From Cherax quadricarinatus (Eukaryota > Arthropoda > Malacostraca > Decapoda > Parastacidae): 64,000 nucleotides of DNA. The notes under the pieces are model-generated. The model had not been told where the DNA came from. It was given only the letters and a program-made list of their open reading frames with translations, and did no database searches. The stretch is from assembly GCF_038502225.1 (NCBI RefSeq), contig NC_091369.1, positions 17,724,224 through 17,788,223 on the forward strand, given 5' to 3'. A program made the position numbers and the translations under genes. Positions 32,894-43,572 of the stretch are shown here, piece after piece. The stretch's first letter is position 1. Every line of letters starts with the position of its first letter.

Positions 32894-33456
32894 TACTTCA
32901 TGAATAATTTAGCTAATATCATCTATACAGCTTATTTATCTATCACAGTTCATCTAATATGACATAATAAACAATATAAATAACACAGAAACATTATATA
33001 TACTCTAGAATGAATAAAATGTCATTCATGTAGTGATATGGGCAGTGTCGGCGGTGGACGAGAGTTTGTCTGGAGACCGGGCAAAATACTTCATGAATAA
33101 TTTCGCTAATATCATCTATATGGCTTATTTATATATCACAGTTCATCTAATATGACACAACAAACAATAAAAATAACATAGAAACATGGTTTGGGAGGCA
33201 GGGACATTCATGGGCGGTGGCATCATGTCAAGGCTGGTTTGCTATTGTCTGCTTCTCAAAAATGCATGTGTGTTGTAGAGAGGGAGACATGAGGGTTGGC
33301 GTAATATAACCGGACATCTTTTATATACCCTAGAATGAATAAAATGTCATTATGTAACAGGTGGAGGCAGCCACAACCGCTCCCTCTTTGTTTTGGTAAA
33401 CACTGCCATCTAGTTATGGCCTTTTGAAGCCGTCTATTATAATTGTTATATGCAGT

Positions 33457-33612
33457 AGGAGGGGTGTTAATGTTGCAGTTTAAAAACTGTAGTGTAAAGC
33501 ACCTTTCTGGCAAGACAGTGATGGAGTGAATGATGGTGAAAGTTTTTCTTTTTCGGGCCACCCTGCCTTGGTGGGAATCGGCCAGTGTGATAATAATAAT
33601 ATTATTATACAT
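33457..33612 (+). repeat. 5'-truncated RTE tail copy
   Basis: GGAGGGGTGTTAATGTTGC to the GGCCAGTGTGATAATAATAA end matches the tail at 3057-3336 in inverse orientation. The TAA-rich end is interrupted by the TIR element starting at 33617 and seems to resume as TTATTATTA at 38684-38760. Confidence 0.85.
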
Positions 33613-34260
33613 ATTACAGGTCCTCCATCACAAATCCGGCATCATTGGGACCTGTAGTGTGCAGGATTACTGAGTTTGCCGAATTACAGAGTGGTTAAGT
33701 TAGAATACACTTAATAAAATTAACCAACTTGACTTACACAGTTCATTGAACATCGGAAAAAATCGAACATTTCCACTACTTTGAGCTCAATTTCAAGGTA
33801 CTTTTCGTCATGAAAGCAATCAAAATCATGTCTATTTCTGTAATATATCTTCCATTCTATCAAATGAGTCCAAAAAATGAGAATACAACCATAAAAACCA
33901 CACAAAAATATATTGCAAAGAGGCGGCTAATGGCCGAGAAGTGAACTCCCTTATTTATCGTCCGTCTTTTTTATTTTTAGTGTATGTTAAGAAGCATCTT
34001 TCCATCATACATTGCCCAAGTTTCAATGAGATAGCCCAACAAACAACCGAGAAAAAAAATATTTACCAAAAATCATGTATGGCAAGCCCAAGCCAGGTAC
34101 TGGAAATAAGTCACTTTGTCTGACTTTTCTGGGTTATCCCAGGTTCTCTATACATACACTGCTATGTATGATAATCTATGTAACTGTATTTGTGTATACC
34201 TGAATAAACTTATTTACTTCTAGTCTGTCAACTGAGTACAAGAAACCGCCCATTCACTTA

Positions 34261-36596
34261 CAGTGGACCCCTGCATACCGTTGGCCTTACGTAACGTTAA
34301 ATCCCCATACCGATACGTTTTATCGCTAAGATTTTGCCTTGCATACCGCTAAAAAACCCGCTCAACGCTGTTCGTCCGAGACGCGTCTAATGTGCGGCCT
34401 TAGCCAGCCTCACATGTTCCGCCAGTGGCATTGTTTACCAGCCAGCCTCCGCGGTAACATCCAAGCATACAATCGGAATATTTCGTATTACTACAGTGTT
34501 TTTGGTGATTTTATCTGCAAAATAAGTGACCATGGGCCTCAAGAAAGCTTCTAGTGCCAACCCTACAGGAATAAGGGTGAGAATTACTATAGAGATGAAG
34601 AAAGAGATCATTGATAAGTATGAAAGTGGAGTGCGTGTCTCCGAGCTGGCCAGGTTGTATAATAAACCCCAGTCAACCATCGCTACTATTGTGGGCAACA
34701 AAAAGGCAATCAAGGAAGCTGTTCTTGCCAAAGGTTCAACTGTGTTTTCGAAACAGGGATCACAAGTGATGGAAGATGTTGAGAGACTCTTATTGGTGTG
34801 GATAAATGAAAAACAGATAGCAGAAGATAGCATCTCTCAAGTGATCATAAGTGAAAAGGCTAGGAAGTTGCATCAGGATTTAATTAAAAAAATGCCTGCA
34901 ACTAGTGATGATATGAGTGAATTTAAGGCCAGCAAAGGTTGGTTTGAGAGATTTAAGAAGCGTAGTGGCATACATAGTGTGATAAGGCATGGTGAGGCTG
35001 CCAGTTCGGACCACAAAGCAGCTGAAAAATATGTGCAGGAATTCAAGGAGTACATAGAAAGTGAAGGACTGAAACCTGAACAAGTGTTTAATTGTGATGA
35101 AACAGGCCTGTTTTGGAAGAAAATGCCAAGCAGGACCTACATTACTGAGGAGGAAAAGGCACTCCCAGGACATAAGCCTATGAAAGACAGGCTTACTCTG
35201 TTGATGTGTTCCAATGCTACTGGTGATTGCAAAGTGAAGCCTTTATTAGTGTATCACTCAGAAACTCCCAGAGCGTTCAGGAGGGCAAACAGTAAGGCAT
35301 GGGTCACTAGGGACTTTTTCTATGACTGGTTACACCATGCATTTGCCCCCAATGTGAAAGATTACCTAACTGAAAACAAATTAGACCTTAAGTGCCTCCT
35401 GGTGTTAGACAATGCCCCTGGTCATCCTACAGACGTGGCAGAGCGACTTTATGGAGACATGAAGTTCATTAAGGTGAAGTTTTTGCCTCCTAATACCACT
35501 CCTCTCCTGTAGCCCATGGACCAGCAGGTTATTGCAAACTTCAAAAAACTGTACACAAAAGCTCTGTTGAAAGGTGCTTTGTAGTGACCTCAGAAACTCA
35601 ACTGACTCTAAGAGAGTTTTGGAGAGATCACTTTAATATCCTCAATTGTGTAAACCTTATAGGTAAGGATTGGGAGGGAGTGACTAAGAGGACCTTGAAC
35701 TCTGCTTAGAAGAAATTGTGGCCAGAATGTGTAGACAAAAGGGATTTTGAAGGATTTGAGGCTAACCCTGAGAGGAGTATGCCAGTTGAGGAATCAATTG
35801 TGGCATTGGGAAAGTCCTTGGGGTTGGAGGTTAGTGGGGATGATGTGGAAGAGTTGGTGGAGGAGGACAATGAAGAACTAACCACTGATGAGCTGATAGA
35901 TCAACTTCAACAGCAAGAGGCCAGACCTGAGGAAACTGGTTCGGAGGAGGGGAGAGAGAAATTGAAGAAGTTGTCTACTACAAAGATTAAGGAAATCTGT
36001 GCAATGTGGCTGAAAGTGCAAACCTTTATGGATGAAAATCACCCTCACACAGCTATTACAAGCTGTGCTGGTGACTATTACACTGACAATGTTGTGAAAC
36101 ACTTTAGGGAAGTCATAAAGGAACGAGAGGTACAGGCCACTATGGACAGATATGTTGTGCGACAGAAGTCCAGTGACTCAGAAGCTGGTCCTAGTGGCAT
36201 TAAAAGAAGAAGGGAAGTAACCCCAGAAAAGGACTTGACACCTCAAGTCTTAATGGAAGGGGATTTCCCTTCTAAACATTAAGACTCTCTCCTCCTCCCA
36301 TCCCATCAATCATCACCAGATCTTCAATAAAGGCAAGTGTCATGTAATTGTGCATGCCTTTTTCAGTTTGTGTGTATTAAAATTAATATTTATTGTGCAT
36401 GCCTTTTTCAGTTTGTGTGTATTAAAATTAATATTTCATGTGGTAAAAATATTTTTTTTTCATACTTTGGGGTGTCTTGCACGGATTAATTTGATTTCCA
36501 TTATTTCTTATGGGGAAAATTCATCTGCATAACGATAATTTCGCATAACAATGAGCTCTCATGCACGGATTAATATCATTATGCGGTGGTCCACTG
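34261..36596 (+). mobile_element. nearly complete Tigger transposon, 2336 bp
   Basis: Ends CAGTGGACCCCTGCATACCG and, inverted, CAGTGGACCACCGCATAATG, with TA at 34259-34260 and 36597-36598. The inverted repeat copy at about 53700-53745 shows the target without the insert. It carries the full transposase span (next entry). Confidence 0.95.
34532..36282 (+). pseudogene. Tigger/pogo DDE transposase, nearly full length
   Basis: Start at ATG 34532 in a strong context (GACCATGGG). Residues 1-60 hold a CENP-B-type helix-turn-helix (EMKKEIIDKYESGVRVSELA); a second HTH-like region with KGWFERFKKRSGI follows near 130-150. The catalytic triad is visible: D189 in FNCDETGLFW, D293 in LVLDNAPGH, and a third Asp in PMDQQVI (codon 330), giving DD36D. 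A TAG at 35510-35512, just before the third Asp, replaces a probable Gln. A lost base near 35565 and a TAG at 35707-35709 also break it. The C-terminus (35716-36282) is acidic and ends EVTPEKDL, EGDFPSKH. The protein cut and pasted the element at TA. Confidence 0.9.
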
Positions 36597-37080
36597 TATT
36601 TCAACTACCCAATAAAGTGGTCAGAAATTGGCAATTTGGCCGATTTCACACAAATTTCAACAGATGCCAGTTTCAAAATAGGATCCAGAATAAACAATGC
36701 AGACATTCCTGGCACTAAAATAACATTTTCTCTGTTCATTAGTCACGGCTACAGGCCCCTCTTATATTACTCTTGCTTTTCATTTGGAAGTTTTATTCAC
36801 AAAAAAAAATAGAAGATTTTCTGTTTTGCAGACTGCTGCATTATTGTAATAATTGTATAAATAATGTCAAGCCATTCTTGACTATGTATTGGACTGGCAG
36901 GCGGACAGGTATTGGACGGTGACGTCATTTGTTTACTCTTGAGCTTCGCTAAAGAATAGAACATTTTCGCTACTGTGAGTGCAATTTCAAGGTACTTTTC
37001 GCCATGAAAGCAATCAAAATCATATCTGTTTCTGTAATATATCTTTCATTTTATCAAATGAGACCAAAAAAATGAGAATA

Positions 37081-37283
37081 CAGTGGACCCCCGCATAACG
37101 ATTACCTCCGAATGCGACCAATTATGTAAGTGTATTTATGTAAGTGCGTTTGTACGTGTATGTTTGGGGGTCTGAAATGGACTAATCTAATTCACAATAT
37201 TCCTTATGGGAACAAATTCGGTCAGTACTGGCACCTGAACATACTTCTGGAGTGAAAAAATATCGTTAACCGGGGGTCCACTG
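37081..37283. mobile_element. 203-bp Tigger-type MITE, copy 2
   Basis: CAGTGGACCCCCGCATAACG to CCGGGGGTCCACTG, TA on both sides, within the non-coding repeat. Nearly identical to the copy at 37557-37759. Confidence 0.95.
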
Positions 37284-37451
37284 TATAACCATAACAACCA
37301 TACAAAAATATACCGCTAAGTGGTCGCTAATGGCTGAGAAGTGAACTCCGCTACTTATGGTCTGATTTCTTTCATTTTTGGTGTACGTGAAGAAGTATCT
37401 TTCCATCATACATTGCCCAAGTTTGAATAAGATAACCCAACAAACAACTGA

Positions 37452-37461
37452 GAAAATAATA

Positions 37462-37492
<31 letters not shown>

Positions 37493-37930
37493 GTCTTTAT
37501 TTACTACATGTACATGTACAAGGTATACAGGCCTAGCTGACATCAGTAACATACTACAGTGGACCCCCGCATAACGATCACCTCCGAATGCGACCAATTA
37601 TGTAAGTGTATTTATGTAAGTGCGTTTGTACGTGTATGTTTGGGGGTCTGAAATGGACTAATCTACTTCACAATATTCCTTATGGGAACAAATTCGGTCA
37701 GTACTGGCACCTGAACATACTTCTGGAGTGAAAAAATATCGTTAACCGGGGGTCCACTGTACTGTATAGAAAGGCACTTGTTATGCTGAGTATTTCAAGA
37801 AAATTAGGTCAGTGTCCCAGGATAACACCCACACTAGTTGACTAACACCCAGGTACCCATTTACTGATGGATAAACATAGACAACAGGTGTAAAGAAACA
37901 CGCCTAATGTTTCTACCCTGGCTGGGAATC
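37452..37930 (-). mobile_element. tRNA-derived SINE, split by a MITE
   Basis: On the minus strand it opens with a box-B-like TTCGATTCCC (near 37935), followed by CAGGGTAGAAACATTAGGC and ends in an (ATT)n tail (37452-37495). It interrupts the non-coding repeat between GAGAAAA and ATATTTACC. A 203-bp MITE sits at 37557-37759, leaving about 276 bases of SINE. A recognisable box A was not confirmed. Confidence 0.7.
37557..37759. mobile_element. 203-bp Tigger-type MITE, copy 3
   Basis: Same termini as copy 2, TA at 37555-37556 and 37760-37761, inside the minus-strand SINE. It is the innermost layer of the nest. Confidence 0.95.
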
Positions 37931-39375
37931 GAATATTTACCAAAAATCATATATGGCTAATCCAAGCCAGGTACTAAAAATAAGCCACGTTGACTTTTTT
38001 GGGGTTATCCTAGGTTCTCTACACATATGCTACTATGTGTGATAATCTATAGAGAGAAAATAACTTTTTTGTTTCATGTTTATGGTGCAGTACGAGTGTA
38101 TATCATAGTTAGCCCTGTGCTACACTACGTTTTCTCTAATATAAGCCCCAAGACAAGGATAGGAGAATGGTATTTGTTTACCATATCCTCTTCATAACTC
38201 TGTCGAACTGCTCGGTGTTATGCCAAATATTATTCATTCTGGAGTATTTAACATGTTTTATGTTATTTTTATTGTTTCTTATGTCATATTAGATCAAGTG
38301 TGATAGGCAAATAAGCTGTAGTGTTGATATTAGCATAATAATAAAGCATATTCTCCTGCTTCATGAGACTGAGCTCATGGCAACCGACAGTGGCTTCAAA
38401 GCCACCTTATCTTTAATGGATAATGTACTGTGTAGGTGCTTTACGTAATGAGAAGCATTTCTTTTATTCATTGGAACCATGGCTAGGGCTAAAAGTAAGC
38501 AGGTTAAAACAATAAATGGAGAAAAAGAAATTGGAATGACTTATGCAGCAAGTAGTGCCACCAAACAGTACCAGCAGGTTGATGTGGTGACCCTGGAAAT
38601 TTAAATTACGCTAGCCAAAATTAGTGCCGAATAACTGAAGGAACCGAATAACTGATTGCCGGATTTGTGATGGTGGACCTGTATATTATCATTATTATTA
38701 TTGTATTATATTATTATACTATTATTATTATACATATTATTATTATACTTATTATTATTTTATAAATTTGTAATTTTTATTCACACAAAAAAATATAAGA
38801 TTTACTGTTATTCCTTATTGCAATAATTGTATAAATAATGTCAACCCATTCACGACTGCATATTGGAATGGACAGTGACGTCATTTGTTTACTCTGAAAC
38901 AGCCAAGCAATGGACCATTTCTCCTAGGTTGAGCTCTATTTCAAGGTACTTTTTGCCATGAAAGCAATTAAAATCATATCTATTTCTGTAATATATCTTC
39001 CATTCTATCAAATGAGACCATACAAACGAGAATACAACCATAAAAACCATTCAAAATTACTGCTAAGGGGTGGCTAATTGCTGAAAAGTGAACTCCATTA
39101 TTTGTGCTTAGATTTCTTTCATTTTTGGTGTACGTTAAGAAGCATCTTTCCATCATACATTGCCCAAGTTTCAATAAGATAGTCCAACAAACAAATGAGA
39201 TACAATTCCCGAGATCAAGAGCAAGAGCTCCTCACCAGTGTCACGGAAACTGCCTTGAGGTCTGCTCACTTGTGGAAATTTTGCTCGCTTATGGAAGCAA
39301 AAAATTGACCCATCGACTGCTCGTATTTGGAAAAACTCGCATGTGGACACGCTCGCAAGTAGAGGTTCCACTGTA

Positions 39376-40561
39376 TAGTATTTATAGGTCCCAGCAATGT
39401 TTTGGATACGGGAGTATATAATAATAATAATAATAAGTTCCCTTGAAGCATAATGTAAGAGTGTGTCACTCATCACTCCACTGCTGATAATGGTGACATT
39501 TGATGACCGTGGTCTTATCTTATCACCCCAGTAATGACAGTGGTGACATTTGATGAGCGTCGTCATATCTTATCACCCCACCAATGACAGTGGTGACATT
39601 TGATGAGCCTTCCCATTATTTGTTTTCACTGTTTCACATAACATGTCTGTCTAATCTGTCTGTCTAGCTTTCTGCCTATCTAGCTCTCTGTCCAGCTGTC
39701 TTTCTAGCTCTGTCTATCTGTTCAGCTCTCTGTTTAGATCTCTGTCTGTCTAGCTCTGTCTAGATCTCTGTCTGTCTAGTGCTATGTATCTGTGTCTGTC
39801 TAGCTCTATGTATCTGTGTCTGTCTAGCTCTCTGTGTGTCTGTCTTTCTGTCTGACTGTGTGTTTGTCTGCTTGTCTCTCTTGTCTCAGAGAGTTTCTCA
39901 TGAACCAACTGGTATTACAAACAATCACTATCTACAAGCACAGTATAGCAATTTGTCTGAATTTTGGGGGCTATCCTAGGTAATTTACACTGTATAATAG
40001 TATTTACATATGTGTTCCTGTGAGATAGAGACAGAGACAAAGAGATAGACAGAGATACAGACAGACAGATGGAGATAGAGACAGCCAATCAACCAGGCAG
40101 CTGGCCAGGTGGCCAGCCAGGCCAGCCATTGGCCATCCAGGTGGCCAACCAGGAGGCCAGCCAGCCACTGGCCAACCAGGTGGCCAGCCAGCCGCCAGCC
40201 TGCCAGAATTGCAGTTCCAGAATTGTTTCTTTTTACTTAGGGCATAGGCTATAGGACATTCTGGCAGGATGACACTTTCCTCTTGAAAAGGAAGTGTTAA
40301 TACGACATGACATCAGAGAATCCTTGGTGTTTGCCGCACTGTTTGCTCTAGCTGGCGCTCAGTTGAATAGATGCTCCCACAAGTTACTAAGTTGTCCCAG
40401 ATTTTTTAATAGTGCACACACTGAGGGTTAAGACCCATTCTATGCTGACCAGGCATCTTAGGCCAGTCATGCTAAATTTGGAGACAGCAAAAATAAAACG
40501 TAGATCTATATTTGGAGCTCTAGCGGTAAGAACATATATCTATGTTTGGACAGTTAACACG
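39376..40561. repeat. simple repeats and unassigned sequence
   Basis: An AATAATAATAA run (39417-39437), a 62-base duplication of GGTGACATTTGATGAGCG with TCTTATCACCCC (39489-39610), a degenerate GTCTGTCTAGCTCT array (about 39640-39880), and a CCAGCCAGGTGGCCA-type minisatellite (about 40080-40205). The last ~150 bases are the piggyBac-like right end with TAGATCTA motifs. No gene is seen. Confidence 0.65.
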
Positions 40562-40565
40562 TTAA

Positions 40566-40770
40566 TGTGACTATAAATTCCTTTTTTCTGTCCTAAAAGA
40601 TATTTGAGCTTATTGTTCATCTATTTTGGGTCATTTCTATTCAATCTAATTTCTTTATATATGATAAATGTTCTGTGGGCAGCATGTATTGTGTTAAGAA
40701 AGCTGTCATACTGATAGCTCTCTTTGTTACCCCAGTCCACAAATGTTCCCTAAGCCCATTGTAATCTGGA
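40566..40770 (-). pseudogene. CR1-like LINE, 5' continuation
   Basis: Read from 40770 downward on the minus strand, LREHLW, FIVT and NNKLKYL-like residues occur in several frames. They match the segment between endonuclease and RT of the CR1-like LINE at 62860-63120. This is the other side of the piggyBac-like insertion at 30956-40561. It is cut on the right by the end of the Penelope-like element. Confidence 0.65.
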
Positions 40771-40904
40771 AATTTAAACACTTAAGCAGTATAATGTGAT
40801 CCTTTATTGACAACATTTTGCCCACGCAGTGGGCTTTATCAGGTCACAAACAGGTCTACCTGGGTGAAACATACATGAGTATTTGTAGGATGAGAATGTT
40901 GGGT

Positions 40905-41039
40905 CAGGTGGAGAATGCTGCATGTGACAATCTTCCAAGTAGGGTGATAGAGTCTAGAACCTTGGATAGCTTTAAAGAGAGATTGGATAAGTATATGAGT
41001 AGACCTTCTGCAGTGTTCCTTGATTCCTATGTTCTTATG
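40905..41039 (+). mobile_element. short CR1-like LINE 3' end
   Basis: AATCTTCCAAGTAGGGTGAT, AGAGATTGGATAAGTATATG and the end CTATGTTCTTATG match the 3' part of the CR1-like LINE at 51213-51466. It is a 5'-truncated copy of about 135 bases inside the Penelope-like element. Confidence 0.7.
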
Positions 41040-41475
41040 TGGGATAGCGATGAAGAAGTTTCTTGGCAAGGGGTTCAGCTATGTTATAGAAGCCGTTGTT
41101 CTGGTTGAAGTTGTTGGATGTACAGATAAGTGATGATTCCAGGATTCTTCAATATTAAGTGTTGTGTTCTCTGGTGATAAGTCTTATGTTTCTGTAGTTG
41201 ATTAAATGGTTGTGTGAATTTCGGTGTTGAGCACAGGCATTCCTTAGCTCATCAGATCTGCCTGCGTACTGGTGTTCTGAAATATGTTTGGAGGTCTCTG
41301 GATGCTTCGCCGACATAAAATTTGCTGCAGTCATTACAAGGGATTGTGTATACCCCTGCAGAGGATTGAAGCTTGACCTGTCTATTACTGGTAATGTCCT
41401 TGATGGTGGTGGATGTAGAGGTAGATACTTGGAATGAGGTTTTGGAATAGGAAAAAGATGCAGAAGAAAAAACAT
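41040..41475 (-). pseudogene. Penelope-like GIY-YIG endonuclease fragment
   Basis: One minus-strand frame reads TTIKDITSNRQVKLQSSAG, GVYTIPCNDCSKFYVGEAS; another continues ISEHQYAGRSDELRNACAQH and LINYRNIRLITREHNT. Together these match the GIY-YIG nuclease at the C-terminus of Penelope-like proteins, with the VYTI/YVG pair and the Cys-rich insert. A frameshift lies near 41270. In intact elements this domain nicks the target for reverse transcription. Confidence 0.8.
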
Positions 41476-41479
41476 ATAA

Positions 41480-42847
41480 CTGTATTTTATACTAACAGTT
41501 GAAGTGCAAGAAATAAGATTAATGAATTACGTTTGGTAGCATGTGCTGAAAACTTTGACGTCATTGCAATAACTGAAATATGGTATGATTTTAAAGAGTC
41601 AGGATATGATTTCTGAGTGAAATATTCAAGGGTTTAAGTTGTTCCATGTGGATAGATATAATGGGAAGGGGGGAGGAGTTGCATTATATGTACAAGAAAA
41701 TATAAATTGTTGCATCAAAACAGGTATAAAAGTAGATTAGTAACAGAATCTGTTTGGGCAGAGTTTGTAGAAGATCAAGAAAAACTAATTCTAGGTGTAA
41801 TATACCGACCTCCAGGCTTGGATCACAATAGAGGGAGACTTCTTTGGGACGAAATTGTTAGGGCTTCCAGACACAATAATGTAGTGATAGTAGGGGATTT
41901 TAACTTTAGTCACACTGACTGGACTTCTTTAACCGGTAATCTGGAGTCCAGTGACTTTTGTGTTCTCTATTTAATAATTATTTTTTGTCAGTCTTTACTC
42001 AAGATGTTAATGAGATTCCAGAAATTAACAATTATTCATTTCCTGAAGAATTCAAATTAACGAATATTACTGTCACGAGGGACATGGTTATCAAACAGAT
42101 AGATAAATTGAAACAAAATAAGTCCCTGGGACCCAATGAATTGTTTTCCAAGGTACTTAAAGAATGCAAGATGGAACTTAGTCAGCCATTAACGAGCGTG
42201 TTTAATGCTTCCATCTTAACAGGTGTTGTGCCAGAGATGTGGAAGATCAATCAATCAATCAATCAAGATAGCTAATTTAGTTCCTATATTCAAATCAGGG
42301 ATAGGTCCATTCCATCAAATTACCGTCCAGTCAGCCTGATGTCTATAGTAGGCAAATTGTTAGAATCAATTATAGCTGATATTATTAGAAGTCATCTTGA
42401 AGAGCTTAATTTGATTAATGAATCTCAGCATGGGTTTATGAAAGGTCGTTCCTGCCTGACAAACTTGCTGACGTTCTTCTATAAAACATTTGAGGCAGTG
42501 GACAGTAATAAAGAATACGATATTATTAATTTGGATTTCAGTAAAGCCTTCGATAGAGTACCTCACAGGAGACTCTTAAGAAAGGTGGCAGCTCATGGTA
42601 TAGGAGGAAAAGTTCTAGGATGGATAGAGGCATGTCTTACCAATAGAAAGCAGAGAGTTTTCATTAATGGGGTCAAATCTGAATGGGGATTAGTCACCGG
42701 TGGCGTTCCACAGGGAACAGTTATAGTCCCTCTTTTGTTCGTAATTTACATTAATGACTTTGATGAAGGAATTATAAGTGACATAAACAAATTTGCTAAT
42801 GATACAAATATAAGCCATATGATTCATTCTGAGGAGGATACCCCTCT
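41480..42847 (+). pseudogene. CR1-like LINE, endonuclease and RT
   Basis: The endonuclease is in pieces from about 41510 (INELRLVACAENFDVIAITE) to 41950 (VIYRPPG, VIVGDFNFSHTDW). The RT follows without the usual spacer: SVFTQDVNEIPEI, DKLKQNKSLGPNELFSKVLK, then 42339-42840 with SQHGFMKGRSCLTNLLTF, NLDFSKAFDRVPHRRLL, VPQGTVIVPLLF. The catalytic box reads FANDT rather than FADDT, a missing Asp. It breaks at about 42847 where an I-clade LINE is inserted; the C-terminal part resumes at 49328. Confidence 0.8.
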
Positions 42848-43572
42848 TCCAGGGGGGCTCCTCAGTGTGGTGAAGAGGCTCTTGGTCTGAGGAATTAGAC
42901 CTGTTGGTCTCCTTACTCAGACCAAACCTAATTACCCCCCAATTCCCCCTTCCCTATCCCATCCTCCCCATCCTCTTTTTTCCTTTCCTCCTCCTCCTCC
43001 TCCCCACCCCTCCCTTTTGCCATTCCTCTTTTTGGCCTTTGGGATTTTTCCCACAGGCGCGCTAGTTCCTAGGTAGGGGAGAGGGTACCGGGGTCCATCC
43101 CATTCCGTTGAGGTTCTTGGCGGTGGCATAGTTTGCCGTGGAATCTGGATCGCCTGGGGATGCCCCGATCCCTCTCCGGTATCCCGGAGGGTAGCTTTGG
43201 GTGTCTTTCGGGCGACGGGTGTATCTCTGGAAGCCACCTTTCAGATTCTGGGGGTGGTGGCCGAGGAGGTATGCTTTGTGGCGGATATCCGGCCGCCCTC
43301 TCTTTTGTCCACTGAGGTAGCTTGGCAGATGTGAGGTTGCTATCCCGGATTGCTGGTTTACTGGCATGAAGGGTAGGGTATGGCACGGGTTCCATGCTGC
43401 ATCTGCGCTACTTGCGGTGCTGAGGTCCTTTTGGGCGTGGAGGGAGATTTCTGGAACTTTCATTCCTCCTAGGAACTATCCCTTCCCGGTCCCCCCTTTT
43501 TTCATTCTTTTTTTTATTTTTATTTTTTCTTTTTTTTTTCTTAAAAACAAAAAGAAAGAAGTAACCTAACCA

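Larger units (their letters stand above)
31537..33250. repeat. 192-bp tandem repeat, three units, one split by Tigger
   Basis: Units 31537-31717, 32894-33088 and from 33089 share CTTCATGAATAATTT, CATCTAATATGACA, and CTGGAGACCGGGCAAAATA. The junction between units one and two holds the 1176-bp Tigger at 31718-32893. The third unit is increasingly diverged after about 33190. Confidence 0.8.
33617..38681. mobile_element. TIR element, CAGGTCC family, 5.07 kb with insertions
   Basis: Termini CAGGTCCTCCATCACAAATC and, inverted, CAGGTCCACCATCACAAATC, about 25-base TIRs, with TA at 33615-33616 and 38682-38683. Near the right end an ATG at 38479 opens a 41-codon frame, MARAKSKQVKTINGEKEIG, read toward the terminus. 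The same start is seen on the minus strand at about 53025 in the related element at 52854-55850. These are probably deletion derivatives of a pogo/Tigger-like element; the class is inferred from TA flanks and terminus style. Confidence 0.75.
33740..39200. repeat. ~0.86-kb non-coding repeat, three partial copies
   Basis: Copies around 33740-34258 continuing at 36599-36960, 36960-38060 (interrupted), and 38760-39200. Markers are CAAGGTACTTTTCGCCATGA, TTCTATCAAATGAGACC, and AAGCATCTTTCCATCATAC. An inverted copy is at about 53270-53790. After removing the Tigger, the step between the first two is about 857 bases. No coding potential is seen. Confidence 0.65.
31398..39373. mobile_element. Tigger-type element with nested insertions, 8.0 kb
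   Basis: Left end CAGTGGAACCTCTACTTGCG and right end inverted to the same sequence, both flanked by TA (31396-31397, 39374-39375). The related copy at 16515 carries a Tigger transposase fragment, which supports the class. Its own sequence includes three units of a 192-bp tandem repeat; the rest is other elements inserted later. Confidence 0.8.
30956..40561. mobile_element. large piggyBac-like insertion, 9.6 kb with nested elements
   Basis: TTAA flanks at 30952-30955 and 40562-40565. The termini share CTCGTTAACTGTCCAAA (left) and, inverted, CGTGTTAACTGTCCAAA (right). The CR1-like LINE reads SHI at 40566-40575 and KRDVKKG at 30951 downward; joining them at one TTAA gives a continuous frame. 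No piggyBac transposase was recognised inside; most of the length is later insertions. Confidence 0.75.

Noticed and set aside
37452..37930. A functional tRNA gene
   Set aside because: Only a box-B-like block is visible in a SINE with an (ATT)n tail; no cloverleaf could be drawn.
39779..39979. Cys-rich frame in a simple repeat
   Set aside because: It translates a GTCTGTCTAGCTCT array and the Cys pattern has no fold.
40069..40254. Gln/Pro-rich frame
   Set aside because: It is the CCAGCCAGGTGGCCA minisatellite.
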